64,000 nucleotides of DNA from Acidicapsa dinghuensis (GTDB lineage: Bacteria; Acidobacteriota; Terriglobia; Terriglobales; Acidobacteriaceae), in NCBI RefSeq assembly GCF_025685685.1, contig NZ_JAGSYH010000002.1, positions 606,768 to 670,767 on the forward strand, given 5' to 3'. Numbering within the stretch: position 1 is the stretch's first letter; each line of letters starts with the position of its first letter. The notes below the pieces were generated by a model, which saw only the letters and a list, made by a program, of their open reading frames with translations, ran no database searches and was not told the origin of the DNA. Of the stretch, positions 55,235 through 63,705 are shown in pieces. Both the position numbers and the translations under genes were made by a program.

Positions 55235-56473
55235 TTAAGCTCCAGCGATAGCGATACAGAGTTCGGGGTAGTTATTCCCGAATCCATAGGCCATGTCGTA
55301 GCGGTTGGTCATCTTGTAGTTGTATTGATCCCACGCACGCACAAACGCGATTCTGGCGCCAGTGTCAGGATCGACAGCCTGCTCAGCCCGTTCCACCGCC
55401 TCGGGGTTCTCATACTTTCCATAAGCGATCGAGAAGGCATAAGGGGACATTGCCAGCGAAATCGTGCCGGTCAGACCAGAAGGGGTTGTCGTGCCCGGCC
55501 AAAAGGTAAATGCCGCCGCGTTTGCGGGCAGCGCATCCACATTCTGATATTGCGAGCCAGGTCCAAAGATTGCCGGCGAAATCGGAATGACGTCATTTCC
55601 GCCCGTCAGCACCCACGGAGCGCCTCCCGCATAGACAAATTGCTTGAGCCCCAGCGAGGTCCTGATACGAGTCCGTGGGTTGACAGCATTAACAGCAGCA
55701 ATGCTGAATTTGTCGCCCGGATTGATCGTCTGCCCAGCCGACCCTGTCACCGTCAATGCGGCGCCGGACTGTCCAGCGCCCACCACAGTCACGCCACCCG
55801 TCGGCGCAGTGCCGCAGGTATGCGAAACCAGCGAGTTCGAGCGATACCACTCAAATCCAGCAGCTGTACCCATCACGCCCTTGCGGAACATACGGCTGAT
55901 TTCCGGCGCAGGATTGAACTGCGTTACATTGTTCTTTACGTAGCTGCGCATCAGACTGGGCGTCATGCAGAGATGCCTGGTGCCTTCCGCGGGGCAAGCC
56001 AACGTGAAGAGGGTCTGATCGGCTGCCAGCGCGAAATCGATGGTTGTCGAATCCGTACCCAGCGTGCCTACCACGTTGTTAGTCCATGTAGCCGCCCAGT
56101 TCGCTGCATCCGAGTCCACCTGCTGAGCCAGCTGGGCACCGGCGGGGCGCAGAAACTTCTCCTCAATTTCCTTTTCGCTGCGATTCAGCTTCAACATGCG
56201 TTCCAATTGATCCCAGCCGAAATGTATGCCTTTCGTCTGGTCAATCGTCAGCGTGGTCATCATGTTGTTGATGCCTTGCTCCTGGTAGGCCAAGCCACTC
56301 GTTACCAGCCAGCTCTGAGGAAGTGGAATCTGGATAGACGATCCAACCGGAAATCCCTTTTCAAAGTCCTCCTGCCAACCGTTGTTAAACATCGACGCGA
56401 TCTCGCAAGAGTTCTTCAAAAACCAAAGAACTTTCATCGAGATCCAATTAGTTGTTGCAAAATTGTTTGCCAC
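55235..56473 (-). CDS. Major capsid (coat) protein, P22 gp5-like
   Basis: A 412-residue protein directly downstream of the scaffold gene. Its sequence follows the P22-type coat plan: FLKNSCEIASMFNNGWQEDF, VGSSIQIPLPQSWLVTSG, IHFGWDQLERMLKLNRSEKE, IEEKFLRPAGAQLAQQVDSD, ending MTNRYDMAYGFGNNYPELCI. The middle has a Gly/Thr-rich insertion (about residues 220-330) that may be a decoration domain. It is cytoplasmic with no signal peptide. Confidence 0.88.
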   Translation of the reverse strand: MANNFATTNWISMKVLWFLKNSCEIASMFNNGWQEDFEKGFPVGSSIQIPLPQSWLVTSGLAYQEQGINNMMTTLTIDQTKGIHFGWDQLERMLKLNRSEKEIEEKFLRPAGAQLAQQVDSDAANWAATWTNNVVGTLGTDSTTIDFALAADQTLFTLACPAEGTRHLCMTPSLMRSYVKNNVTQFNPAPEISRMFRKGVMGTAAGFEWYRSNSLVSHTCGTAPTGGVTVVGAGQSGAALTVTGSAGQTINPGDKFSIAAVNAVNPRTRIRTSLGLKQFVYAGGAPWVLTGGNDVIPISPAIFGPGSQYQNVDALPANAAAFTFWPGTTTPSGLTGTISLAMSPYAFSIAYGKYENPEAVERAEQAVDPDTGARIAFVRAWDQYNYKMTNRYDMAYGFGNNYPELCIAIAGA

Positions 56474-56491
56474 CTAGATTCCTCCGGGGCC

Positions 56492-57520
56492 TTATCTGCG
56501 CGAGGCCAGAGCGCGCCGGGTCATTTCCGCGTCGAAATCACGAAAATTCCCCGCTTTCGCGGCCGAAATCAGAGCATCCTCTCCAGGCGCTCCTCGCCCT
56601 CCTACCTCAGTGGGAGGCTTCGGCGCACGCGGTTTCTGTTCTGCAGGAGTAGCTTTGCCATCGCCTTCAGGCTTCGTCGCCGTCTTCCCCTTGCCGAGCT
56701 CCTTCGCGATCTCCTGCTCAGCCAGCAGGGCCACGCGCAGAGCTTTTCCGGGGTTGTTGCGGCAGGCGTCCAGAAAATCGGCCTTTGAGGCCTCTGTGCC
56801 GCCTATCACGTAGAGAAGGTCAGCCAGCACAGGCGATTGATCCAGCACCGAAATCACTTCGCGAGAGATATCGGGCTTCATCAGCTCGGTAAAGAGCGGC
56901 TTCGCCACCGAATCGTAATCCGCATAGCGTCCCCGCGCCTCTTCCAGCCTGCCCTGCAAAGCTTCCGACACCTGTTTCGCCTGTTGCTCGCGTTCACGAG
57001 CCGCCAGCTTCTGCTCGACCCTCCAGTCGGTCACCGCCTCCTGGAATTCCTCATAGTTCCCATACAACGGCTTGCCATCGGCGCCCTTGTCTTCGAACTT
57101 GGGTTTGGGTCGCGTTTCCAGCGCCGGTTGCCGCTCGTTCTGCCGTGCGGTCGACGACTCCGCTTTCGTCTCTTTCTCCCCACTGGGAGCTTTCGGCTTG
57201 CGAGCTTCTTCCAGCTCACGCTGCAGCCTGGCAACTTCTGCCTTGTGGTCATCGGTCAGCTTCTTAAAGCGTTCCTCGACCGTAGGCCTGCGAGTTTTCT
57301 CCTGCCTATTCTTGGCCGCCGAGTCAGCCACATCATCGGTTTTCGTCTCTTTCGACGCGTCAGCGGATGCCGGCTCCGCCCCTTCCGGCTTGTCTTCTTT
57401 GCTGGGTTCAGCTTTGTTCGTGACAACGGGGTTTCCGTCATCATCCCAGCCATCAAACTGCGTAAACTTCGGTGCTTCCACCGCGGCTGACGGGGCCGCG
57501 ACTGCCGTCTCTTCTGCCAT
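56492..57520 (-). CDS. Scaffold protein, P22 gp8-like
   Basis: A 342-residue, very charged, mostly helical protein (about a third Glu/Lys/Arg), which is the usual composition of capsid scaffolds. Features include the acidic start (FDGWDDDGNPVVTNKAEPSK), long coils (RFKKLTDDHKAEVARLQREL) and a basic end (FRDFDAEMTRRALASRR) that would touch the coat. It lies between portal and coat genes, as in P22. Confidence 0.85.
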   Translation of the reverse strand: MAEETAVAAPSAAVEAPKFTQFDGWDDDGNPVVTNKAEPSKEDKPEGAEPASADASKETKTDDVADSAAKNRQEKTRRPTVEERFKKLTDDHKAEVARLQRELEEARKPKAPSGEKETKAESSTARQNERQPALETRPKPKFEDKGADGKPLYGNYEEFQEAVTDWRVEQKLAAREREQQAKQVSEALQGRLEEARGRYADYDSVAKPLFTELMKPDISREVISVLDQSPVLADLLYVIGGTEASKADFLDACRNNPGKALRVALLAEQEIAKELGKGKTATKPEGDGKATPAEQKPRAPKPPTEVGGRGAPGEDALISAAKAGNFRDFDAEMTRRALASRR

Positions 57521-57579
57521 GTTGTTTTCCTTGGGCTCTTACGCCGAGCAGGCGAGAACTTCCTTCATTGCCTGAAGCT

Positions 57580-57658
57580 TGGTTGCTGGGGTGGGAGTTG
57601 AACCCACTACGCCTTTCGGGTTATGAGCCCGACGAGCCACCGTTGCTCGATCCCAGCG
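57580..57658 (-). tRNA. Phage-borne tRNA-Met(CAT) with initiator features
   Basis: On the minus strand a cloverleaf with encoded CCA fits 57658-57580. Anticodon arm tcggg-ctcataa-cccga has anticodon CAT. Three initiator hallmarks are seen: a C1-A72 mismatch at the acceptor top (CGCTGGG / CCCAGCA), three G-C pairs at the base of the anticodon stem (GGG/CCC), and an A11-T24 pair in the D stem (GAGC/GCTC). T arm gtggg-ttcaact-cccac. The variable loop seems 8 bases long, more than the usual 5. It stands between portal and scaffold genes, so it is co-transcribed with late genes. Confidence 0.88.
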
Positions 57659-57666
57659 ATAACTTT

Positions 57667-59751
57667 CTATTGCGCTAGCGGCGCTTGAGCCGGCTGTTGC
57701 TGCGCCTGGGCAGCCGCGGCCTGCTGTGCCTGCTGCTGCTGCGCCATTGCGGCTTGCTGCTGCTGGCTCTGCATCGCCAGATCATGGGCCTGGCTATGCC
57801 ACTGCGCCATCATGTCTTCGAAGGCCTTCATCCGCTCCATCAGGTTCTGCGCCTTCGTGGAGATCTCGGCAACCAGCACCTTCGTCTCCTGCTCCTTATC
57901 GGCCAGCGCCATCTTGCCCTGGAACTCCGTGACCTTGCCCAGCTTCTCGAGCTTCAGTTGCTGGATCTCCGCCATCGCCATCTGCAGCTGCGATTGCGCC
58001 TGCATCACCATCGCCCGAGCCTGCGGCGGAATATCCTGCTGATTCGGCGGCGCCAACAAATCGGCAATTTCATCGCCATAGGTGCCCACATTCTTCAACC
58101 GGATCGCGATCGCAATGATCTGCTGCATCAGCTGCGGAGCCAAACCCATCGACGGCAGCGTCTGCAGCAGCGTGTCCACAAACTCGGAGACCTCATCCCG
58201 CTGCGACATGTCGCTCGGCCCATCCGAGATCGCCACCTCAAACTCTCCGCGATGCGCAAAGAAGAGATCAGCTTCCGGCAGATGCTGCGAATCCGCAGCT
58301 TCGGTAGGCATCTGCCCCTCTTCGCCCTCCTGCCGCTGCGGCGCAATGCGCAGCGTCTTGTCTTCGCCTTTCTGGTCGCGCCCCAGCACCTGCTTGGGCA
58401 GCGAATCGAGCTCCGCCAGGCGCGTGATCAGCTCATTGATCTGGATGCCAGTGTTCGTCAGCGCCCGCACAAAGTTATCCGTAAAGTGAAAGCTGCCAAT
58501 CGACTCCTGGCTCTGAATCTTCGTCAGCGCAATCCCCGACTTCTCATTCTGCCGCTGCGCCGAAGTAGGCAAAGGCATCACGCCCATCGACGCCTGTATC
58601 GACCGGCGCCAACGCTCATACGCAATCTCATACGCCTGAGCGTTGGGGATAAACGGTTGCCGCGCGGGCATCGGCGGCGGCCCGAATTGCTGCACATTCC
58701 AATCTTCCGGAGGGAACCACTCCAGGTACGCCGTAGGCTGCTTATTAGCAAGCTTCCACTGCTGCGAATCCACGGATCCCTTGACAACCAGATACGGAGC
58801 CCGCGGGGCCATCCCGAATTCCTCAGCCTCCTGCGAAGCAATGTACGCCAGCATCTGCTGCGATCCCCGCGCCCGCCGCACCAGCGACAGAAACACTCGC
58901 TTCGATGTCCCACCCGCGCGCTTGTACTTCTCCAGGCCAAAGCATCCGATAATCGGGATCCACGAACCGATCCACTCATTCGTCTCCAGGATCTCGAGGC
59001 CATTCGTGATGCGCTGCGTCACCGTGTAATGCTTGACGCCGTCTTTGTCGACGTGCTCTTCGCGCTTCCACCACTCAGCGACGGTGATGTTATCGCCGTC
59101 GAGCCACCCCGGAGCTTTCTCGCTATCCGATCCTTCGAAGCTGCGCTTCTGCGCCTTCGGGTAGCGCTTGGCAAACGTCGTCTGCCGCATCGTGTCCGTC
59201 ACGAAGTACACATTCGAATCGCTGAAGTCTGACTCGCGCGCATCGGGATCTGGCAGCACCGTCGCCCAGTTCGGAATACGCCGGATCCGCGGTTCCTGTT
59301 CGCCATTCGGACCCGTTACTACCAGGTGCACGCGCCAGTAGCCAAATCCGCACTCCACGCAGCTCTCAAACGCCGTCGCATAGATCGACTGCGCTTTCGA
59401 CGCATACTCGATCCCCTGGATATACGCCTGGCGGTGCTCCGCGTCGACGTCCTTCGCTTCTTCACTGCGCGGCGAAACCTTGATCGCTCGCTTGGTCTGC
59501 CGCAGATTGTTGTTCGTCTGGTTTACGTATTGCGAGATCTCGTCGGGCCAGAGGCAAGGCCGGCCCGCACGATCGTTGCGAAAGTCCTCCGGCGGAATAC
59601 ACAGGACGCAATCCATGTCCTTCTCCGCCTCTTCGTAATTCTCCTGCCAGTACGACTTGGCGTAAGTGAAGTCCTTGCGCACTTCCACTAGTAGTGCTTC
59701 ATCGCTGCCTGGCTTCGAGTCCGCTGCCGCGTCCTTCACCTCGTCGGCCAT
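57667..59751 (-). CDS. Portal protein, P22 gp1-like
   Basis: A 694-residue portal. Recognisable stretches: RPCLWPDEISQYVNQTNNNL, CVECGFGYWRVHLVVTGPNG, IPNWATVLPDPDARESDFSD, YLEWFPPEDWNVQQFGPPPM, SGIALTKIQSQESIGSFHFT. The C-terminal 130 residues are Gln/Ala-rich helical barrel (AMVMQAQSQLQMAMAEIQQL, MQSQQQQAAMAQQQQAQQAA). The size and the barrel match P22-like portals. It forms the dodecameric ring for DNA entry and exit. Its ATG shares a base with the upstream gene's stop (TGATG). Confidence 0.92.
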   Translation of the reverse strand: MADEVKDAAADSKPGSDEALLVEVRKDFTYAKSYWQENYEEAEKDMDCVLCIPPEDFRNDRAGRPCLWPDEISQYVNQTNNNLRQTKRAIKVSPRSEEAKDVDAEHRQAYIQGIEYASKAQSIYATAFESCVECGFGYWRVHLVVTGPNGEQEPRIRRIPNWATVLPDPDARESDFSDSNVYFVTDTMRQTTFAKRYPKAQKRSFEGSDSEKAPGWLDGDNITVAEWWKREEHVDKDGVKHYTVTQRITNGLEILETNEWIGSWIPIIGCFGLEKYKRAGGTSKRVFLSLVRRARGSQQMLAYIASQEAEEFGMAPRAPYLVVKGSVDSQQWKLANKQPTAYLEWFPPEDWNVQQFGPPPMPARQPFIPNAQAYEIAYERWRRSIQASMGVMPLPTSAQRQNEKSGIALTKIQSQESIGSFHFTDNFVRALTNTGIQINELITRLAELDSLPKQVLGRDQKGEDKTLRIAPQRQEGEEGQMPTEAADSQHLPEADLFFAHRGEFEVAISDGPSDMSQRDEVSEFVDTLLQTLPSMGLAPQLMQQIIAIAIRLKNVGTYGDEIADLLAPPNQQDIPPQARAMVMQAQSQLQMAMAEIQQLKLEKLGKVTEFQGKMALADKEQETKVLVAEISTKAQNLMERMKAFEDMMAQWHSQAHDLAMQSQQQQAAMAQQQQAQQAAAAQAQQQPAQAPLAQ

Positions 59752-60293
59752 CAGTTCACCCTTCTAGCTGCAGCGTTGCTCGTAAATGAATTGCCGAAGA
59801 TCTTCGCAGGCATCATCGCCAGCCTGCATTCCGCGCACCACAGCGTTCCAGCCTCGGTCCCGCGTCCCCATCCGGCTTTCTTGGCATTGCCCATCGCATC
59901 CGCGATAGTCTGGCCAGCGTGCTCTTCCCCCTTGCCGCAACGGCCGCAGGTGTGCACCGCAATCACTTCCTCAATCGGCGCGTCGGCTGGGCGCTTCCCT
60001 GGCATTCCCCTCGGCCGGATCATCCGCTCCGCTCTCGCCGCGATCCGCGCCTCACACGCATCGAGCGACGGCACCGGAAACGACAGCCGCGGTCGCATCG
60101 CTTCGTACATCTCGCGTCGCCGCGGCCCTTCGCACTCGTTCAACATCTCGCAGAAGAAGTCGGCCCGCTCCGCAGGATACGGATATCCATTCACCAGATC
60201 CGCCATCGCCTGCACTAGCGCCGGATCGTCCAGCCCAGGCAGCCCCATCACCATGAGCTCGTTCTCGAGTTGCCGCTTCTCTTCCTGATTCAC
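59751..60293 (-). CDS. Phage hypothetical protein with zinc-ribbon motif
   Basis: A 180-residue protein, GTG start. The N-terminal half is helical (EEKRQLENELMVMGLPGLDD); the C-terminal half has CGRCGKGEEHAGQTIADAMG followed by WCAEC, a CxxC...CxxC arrangement that could bind zinc. It lies just upstream of the portal gene. No family recognised. Confidence 0.72.
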   Translation of the reverse strand: MNQEEKRQLENELMVMGLPGLDDPALVQAMADLVNGYPYPAERADFFCEMLNECEGPRRREMYEAMRPRLSFPVPSLDACEARIAARAERMIRPRGMPGKRPADAPIEEVIAVHTCGRCGKGEEHAGQTIADAMGNAKKAGWGRGTEAGTLWCAECRLAMMPAKIFGNSFTSNAAARRVN

Positions 60294-60304
60294 CTGACCC
60301 CCCC

Positions 60305-60511
60305 CTACTTGATTGCCTTCGACCGAATGTGCAAGTGAAAATGCTCGCTGATCGACGGCGCGTTGCGAAACCGATCGAACTCCTCTTGCGTAAACGGTCC
60401 AAAGGGATGCGTACCGCCTGACCGAAACCCAACATGAATCGTCTTCGTCTGCGGATCGTACCCTACCTGCGAAATCGCCGATGACTGCACCGGCGTTTTA
60501 TCAATCGCCAT
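60305..60511 (-). CDS. KTSC-domain phage protein
   Basis: A 68-residue protein: TPVQSSAISQVGYDPQTKTI, HVGFRSGGTHPFGPFTQEEF, APSISEHFHLHIRSKAIK. This is the KTSC domain (S-S-x-I-x-x-V-G-Y-D at the start, F at the tail), named after its relation to the lysyl-tRNA synthetase C-terminus and common in phage. Function unknown. The ATG at 60511 has gagg before it. Confidence 0.85.
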   Translation of the reverse strand: MAIDKTPVQSSAISQVGYDPQTKTIHVGFRSGGTHPFGPFTQEEFDRFRNAPSISEHFHLHIRSKAIK

Positions 60512-60518
60512 GCCTACC

Positions 60519-60671
60519 TCACTTGTAGCCGCTGCCAGTCGAAGTACCGACACCCTTCGGCGAAGGGCTGCGCGCCGGCCGGTTAACCATTGGCACGCGC
60601 AGCGGCGTCGCCGCCTTGGGCGCTGCCGTGCGCAAGAGCAGCGCATGAATCATCGGTGCAGACCAGGCCAT
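60519..60671 (-). CDS. Small phage protein upstream of the KTSC gene
   Basis: A 50-residue open frame: MAWSAPMIHALLLRTAAPKA, ATPLRVPMVNRPARSPSPKG, VGTSTGSGYK. Its ATG shares a base with the upstream gene's stop (TGATG), the coupling used throughout this operon. Basic, Pro/Ser-rich, probably unstructured. No function known. Confidence 0.58.
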   Translation of the reverse strand: MAWSAPMIHALLLRTAAPKAATPLRVPMVNRPARSPSPKGVGTSTGSGYK

Positions 60672-60982
60672 CAGTCCGCCGCCCCGGCCGCAGAGTCCTT
60701 GTCGTCTTCTACGTCGCCACTTGGCTCAGGCAGCTTGAGCTCGTTGGCAACATGCGCCAACATGGCCTCATGATCCCCCGCGCCAAACGGCTTCTCCGCA
60801 CGGCGCGATCGGCCGTACTCTTCGCCGCTCTCACGATGAATCGTATGCACCACATGGCCACCTCCCTTCACTGGCTTACCATTGGCGCCACGTTCCGGAT
60901 GGATCTCCACATGATCCAGCTGATAATCCTTCTTCTTCTCACGCGACTTCGCGTTCAGGTCCATCACTTCCGACTGATTCAT
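60671..60982 (-). CDS. Phage hypothetical protein, hydrophilic
   Basis: A 103-residue protein: MDLNAKSREKKKDYQLDHVE, IHPERGANGKPVKGGGHVVH, TIHRESGEEYGRSRRAEKPF, AMLAHVANELKLPEPSGDVE. Charged and Gly-rich, with a short helix before an acidic tail. Its start overlaps the upstream small gene's stop (ATGA). No recognised family. Confidence 0.68.
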   Translation of the reverse strand: MNQSEVMDLNAKSREKKKDYQLDHVEIHPERGANGKPVKGGGHVVHTIHRESGEEYGRSRRAEKPFGAGDHEAMLAHVANELKLPEPSGDVEDDKDSAAGAAD

Positions 60983-61131
60983 CGCTTTGCTCCTGCCTTT
61001 TTGGGCGGCCTTCCACCGCCCCGTGCCAATTTGCCTGGCTCATCCCGATTTCCACCCGCATCGGGCCCGTGCGCGGCCGGCGCGTCCCGGTTGCCCCTCG
61101 TTTCCCCGTCCCAATACTGGCGGCGGTTCAT
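60979..61131 (-). CDS. Small basic phage protein with AT-hook-like tail
   Basis: A 50-residue open frame: MNRRQYWDGETRGNRDAPAA, HGPDAGGNRDEPGKLARGGG, RPPKKAGAKR. The ending GGGRPPKK resembles an AT-hook. Its stop overlaps the next gene's start (ATGA), supporting that it is translated. No clear ribosome site was identified. Confidence 0.55.
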   Translation of the reverse strand: MNRRQYWDGETRGNRDAPAAHGPDAGGNRDEPGKLARGGGRPPKKAGAKR

Positions 61132-61201
61132 TGCCGACTATCACCGAAGGGCCTAAGGCTGCAGCCATCATGTCCGCAGCCGCTGGGAATCCTTTTCCTG
61201 T

Positions 61202-61405
61202 CTACTCGCCCAGAATCCGGTTAGCCTTCGCGCGGATCCGCGATGCAGCAGCAGATGAAAGCTTGCCCTTCTCCACCATCTGCGTGGCTCGCGCCTTCGC
61301 ATTCGCCGCGTGGCTCTTATCCGGCATCGGATACTTCCGCGATCCTGGCTCACCAAACTCACTGCCCGGCAGACTATTCCGCGTCGCCGCTTTCAACTTT
61401 CCCAT
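61202..61405 (-). CDS. Small basic phage protein (PDKSHA type)
   Basis: A 67-residue protein: NSLPGSEFGEPGSRKYPMPD, KSHAANAKARATQMVEKGKL, SSAAASRIRAKANRILGE. The segment F-x-x-P-G-x-R-x-Y/F-P-x-P-D-x-x-H-A-x-x-A-x-x-R is widespread in small phage proteins near terminase and portal genes. aggag before the ATG. Its role is unknown. Confidence 0.78.
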   Translation of the reverse strand: MGKLKAATRNSLPGSEFGEPGSRKYPMPDKSHAANAKARATQMVEKGKLSSAAASRIRAKANRILGE

Positions 61406-61719
61406 AACATAGGCTCCTTCTCCCCGCCCGTGTGGGCAGTCTTCATCCGCGTCAACGAACGCCTACCGCTCGCCCGATACTCAGTCAGCACATACTTCAA
61501 AGGGCCCGGCGGCATCCACACCATCGATCCGCCGTCACCTCTCAGGACAGTCCCCTTCGGCTCCTCGCTCAGGATCAGACCGCGCAGAGCCGCAAACTGA
61601 CGTTCCGTAAGCACTCGCACATCTGAATCCACTACCCGCTGCGTCCGCGAGAAAATCTCGGCAACCAGGTACTCAGCCGTCATGCGTCCTTTGTCGACGC
61701 CCTCAAACAGCTTTGCCAT
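61393..61719 (-). CDS. Phage hypothetical protein
   Basis: A 108-residue protein starting MAKLFEGVDKGRMTAEYLVA, with an N-terminal helix (EYLVAEIFSRTQRVVDSDVR) and a mixed middle (LTERQFAALRGLILSEEPKG, MVWMPPGPLKYVLTEYRASG). The ATG at 61719 lies within the end of the upstream small gene, in another frame. It overlaps the next gene by 13 bases. No recognised family. Confidence 0.65.
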   Translation of the reverse strand: MAKLFEGVDKGRMTAEYLVAEIFSRTQRVVDSDVRVLTERQFAALRGLILSEEPKGTVLRGDGGSMVWMPPGPLKYVLTEYRASGRRSLTRMKTAHTGGEKEPMLWES

Positions 61720-61870
61720 GGCTCCTCTGCCGCAGCAACCAGGCAAACATTCTGATCGCCTCATGGATTAGCAGAACGCTTCCATCCTCAGATTTAGCCA
61801 GCATCCAGTCGCCAGTGGGGTACTCGCATCGCCAAGCGCCTTCCCGCATAAACATTTTCGGCTTGTTCAT
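61703..61870 (-). CDS. Small phage protein after terminase
   Basis: A 55-residue open frame: MNKPKMFMREGAWRCEYPTG, DWMLAKSEDGSVLLIHEAIR, MFAWLLRQRSHGKAV. Its ATG shares a base with the terminase stop (TAATG), so it is coupled. One hydrophobic C-terminal helix. No function known. Confidence 0.65.
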   Translation of the reverse strand: MNKPKMFMREGAWRCEYPTGDWMLAKSEDGSVLLIHEAIRMFAWLLRQRSHGKAV

Positions 61871-63147
61871 TAGCTCCACACTCCCACCCGCACCGGCGGC
61901 GCCTGCGCTTCCACGCGCGCCTTCTCCCGCTCCGGCTCTCGAATCGATACAGCAAAGTAACGAAAGGCATCCGCGGGATGCGACGCCCAGTCATGCATCG
62001 GCTCTCGCTTGAATACCTCATGCTTCGCGTCGCTCATCTGCTCATCTTTTTCATAGCGGTAATGCTTCAACGCCTGGATGCCTTCGGCGCATTTCTCCGC
62101 GTCAAACCAGCATCGGTTAAAGATCGCCCGGACAGCAGCCATGCCATCCACCAGGCTGAGCTGCGGCACAATCCTCACCCTATAGCCGCCGGCCTCGACG
62201 AGCTGCTGCACGCTGCGTCCACCGGCAGCCAATGTCTTCGCACGCGCATCGTGCGGCAGAAACGCTTTGCCGTAGACATAGTCCCGCTTGCCGAGCTCCT
62301 TCAGGTAAAAACTCACGTCCTTCAGCGAGTCCGAGACAAAGTCAATCAGCCGAAACTCGAAACCGATCGACTGCGCAAACCAGATCGAGACATTGTCGCC
62401 GAAACCGAGATCCCAGAACGTGTCAACAGGCCGCGAAGCATCGTACGGCACACTCGTGATGCGGTTCGCCTTCTCTGCCGCGATCAGCTGCTCCTTGTAC
62501 ACCGCTCCCTGCACCGCAGGCCTGCAAACACCCTCGTACACATGCTCAAACTCATCCGGATCGCGCGCCTTCAGATCTTCCATATCCTGCTTCAGCTCGT
62601 CCGAGAGATACGGATTGTCGCGATAGCTCGTCTGTACCACTACTGCACCTTTCGGCGGATGCACCACAAAGCGCTGATACGTCTCATCGGTCGCCAGTAC
62701 CGGATTAAAACTCGCCCAGATCTCCGAGCCCGGCTTGCGGATCGTCGGAACCACCGTGTTCCATGAGTTCTTCGTTACGTTCTGCGCCTCTTCCGCCCAC
62801 AGGATGTCGACGGCCTCGAGCGACTTGATGTTGTGCACACTGCGATCTCGCAACCCGTGATACGTAAACGTCGATCCATTGCGCGCCCGAATCATCTTCT
62901 TCAGCGGAAAGAAGAAGTCCTGCATCCCCAGCGCCGCGATCTGATCCTGCAGCAGCTGATGCACGCTATCATCGATCGACTTCATCGTCTCGCGCGCGCA
63001 GCCGATACGAAGCTTCCGGGATCGCGCCAACACCAGCAGAGCCCGCGCAATACTCCAGCTCTTCACGCCCCCGCGGCCGCCCCACATCACCTTGAATCGC
63101 GCCGGCTCAAACAGAAACCCCGCGCACTCCGGAATCTCGACGTTCAT
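61870..63147 (-). CDS. Terminase large subunit
   Basis: A 425-residue packaging motor. ATPase: Walker A GGRGGVKS (residues 23-30) and Walker B VDILWAEEA with E119/E120 (about 113-121), then the coupling-motif region IWASFNPV. Nuclease: acidic residues in DTFWDLGFGDN, PHDA and SHPADAFRYF. It is of the PBSX/Terminase-3 type. It cuts and pumps DNA through the portal. Its start overlaps the TerS stop by 4 bases. Confidence 0.95.
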   Translation of the reverse strand: MNVEIPECAGFLFEPARFKVMWGGRGGVKSWSIARALLVLARSRKLRIGCARETMKSIDDSVHQLLQDQIAALGMQDFFFPLKKMIRARNGSTFTYHGLRDRSVHNIKSLEAVDILWAEEAQNVTKNSWNTVVPTIRKPGSEIWASFNPVLATDETYQRFVVHPPKGAVVVQTSYRDNPYLSDELKQDMEDLKARDPDEFEHVYEGVCRPAVQGAVYKEQLIAAEKANRITSVPYDASRPVDTFWDLGFGDNVSIWFAQSIGFEFRLIDFVSDSLKDVSFYLKELGKRDYVYGKAFLPHDARAKTLAAGGRSVQQLVEAGGYRVRIVPQLSLVDGMAAVRAIFNRCWFDAEKCAEGIQALKHYRYEKDEQMSDAKHEVFKREPMHDWASHPADAFRYFAVSIREPEREKARVEAQAPPVRVGVWS

Positions 63148-63701
63148 CCCGCTCGCACAAGCGTCACAGTGATCTCACTGTTCGCTGGCAACCCTTGAGG
63201 TCCAGGGTTCATCTTGAGCCTCAACTCCGGATCACCGAAAAGCCCGAAGTACTTCCCAAGCCGCTCCAGGTTCTGACCCTTCTCGGCCAGCTTGATCCGT
63301 TGCTTGCGTTTGACAGTCTTGAGCGCTTCCGGCGCCGCCCCCGTCTTCGCTTCCAGCTTTGTAGCTTCGGTCGTCTCATCCTCGACATCGCACACGGCTG
63401 CGCGCGTCACGTCGTCCAGCAGATGCACCGGAATACGGTTCCCATCGAAGTCGTACAGGTTTCCGGCATCATACGTCGCGAGCTTATAAAGCTCATCCAG
63501 CACACGCTCAGCAGTGATTTCATACTTGGCGAGATTGCGCGCCTTCCAGGCCTCAACAGCTGCGGAAACATTAGCATTTCTTAGCATTCGGGCGCCGTCC
63601 ACGGCGGCACTCGCCTCCGACGATCCGCAGACACGCGAGGCGCGAGATGCATTGAAATCCTTGATGTATTCCCCGTACCACTTTGCCTGCTTCGGCGTCA
63701 T
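63144..63701 (-). CDS. Terminase small subunit
   Basis: A 185-residue protein with the TerS lead TPKQAKWYGEYIKDFNASRA, SRVCGSSEASAAVDGARMLR, NANVSAAVEAWKARNLAKYE and a middle ITAERVLDELYKLATYDAGN, as in Terminase_2-type proteins. It recognises the phage packaging site. The ATG at 63701 has gaagg before it; the frame extends 18 codons upstream without a site. Confidence 0.9.
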   Translation of the reverse strand: MTPKQAKWYGEYIKDFNASRASRVCGSSEASAAVDGARMLRNANVSAAVEAWKARNLAKYEITAERVLDELYKLATYDAGNLYDFDGNRIPVHLLDDVTRAAVCDVEDETTEATKLEAKTGAAPEALKTVKRKQRIKLAEKGQNLERLGKYFGLFGDPELRLKMNPGPQGLPANSEITVTLVRAG

Positions 63702-63705
63702 TCCT

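Noticed and set aside
55325..56788. 487-residue plus-strand open frame over coat and scaffold
   Set aside because: Spans the junction of two well-supported genes and has shadow composition.
57685..59232. 515-residue plus-strand open frame over the portal gene
   Set aside because: Extremely Arg/Leu/His-rich without domain character; shadow of the portal gene, which is well recognised.
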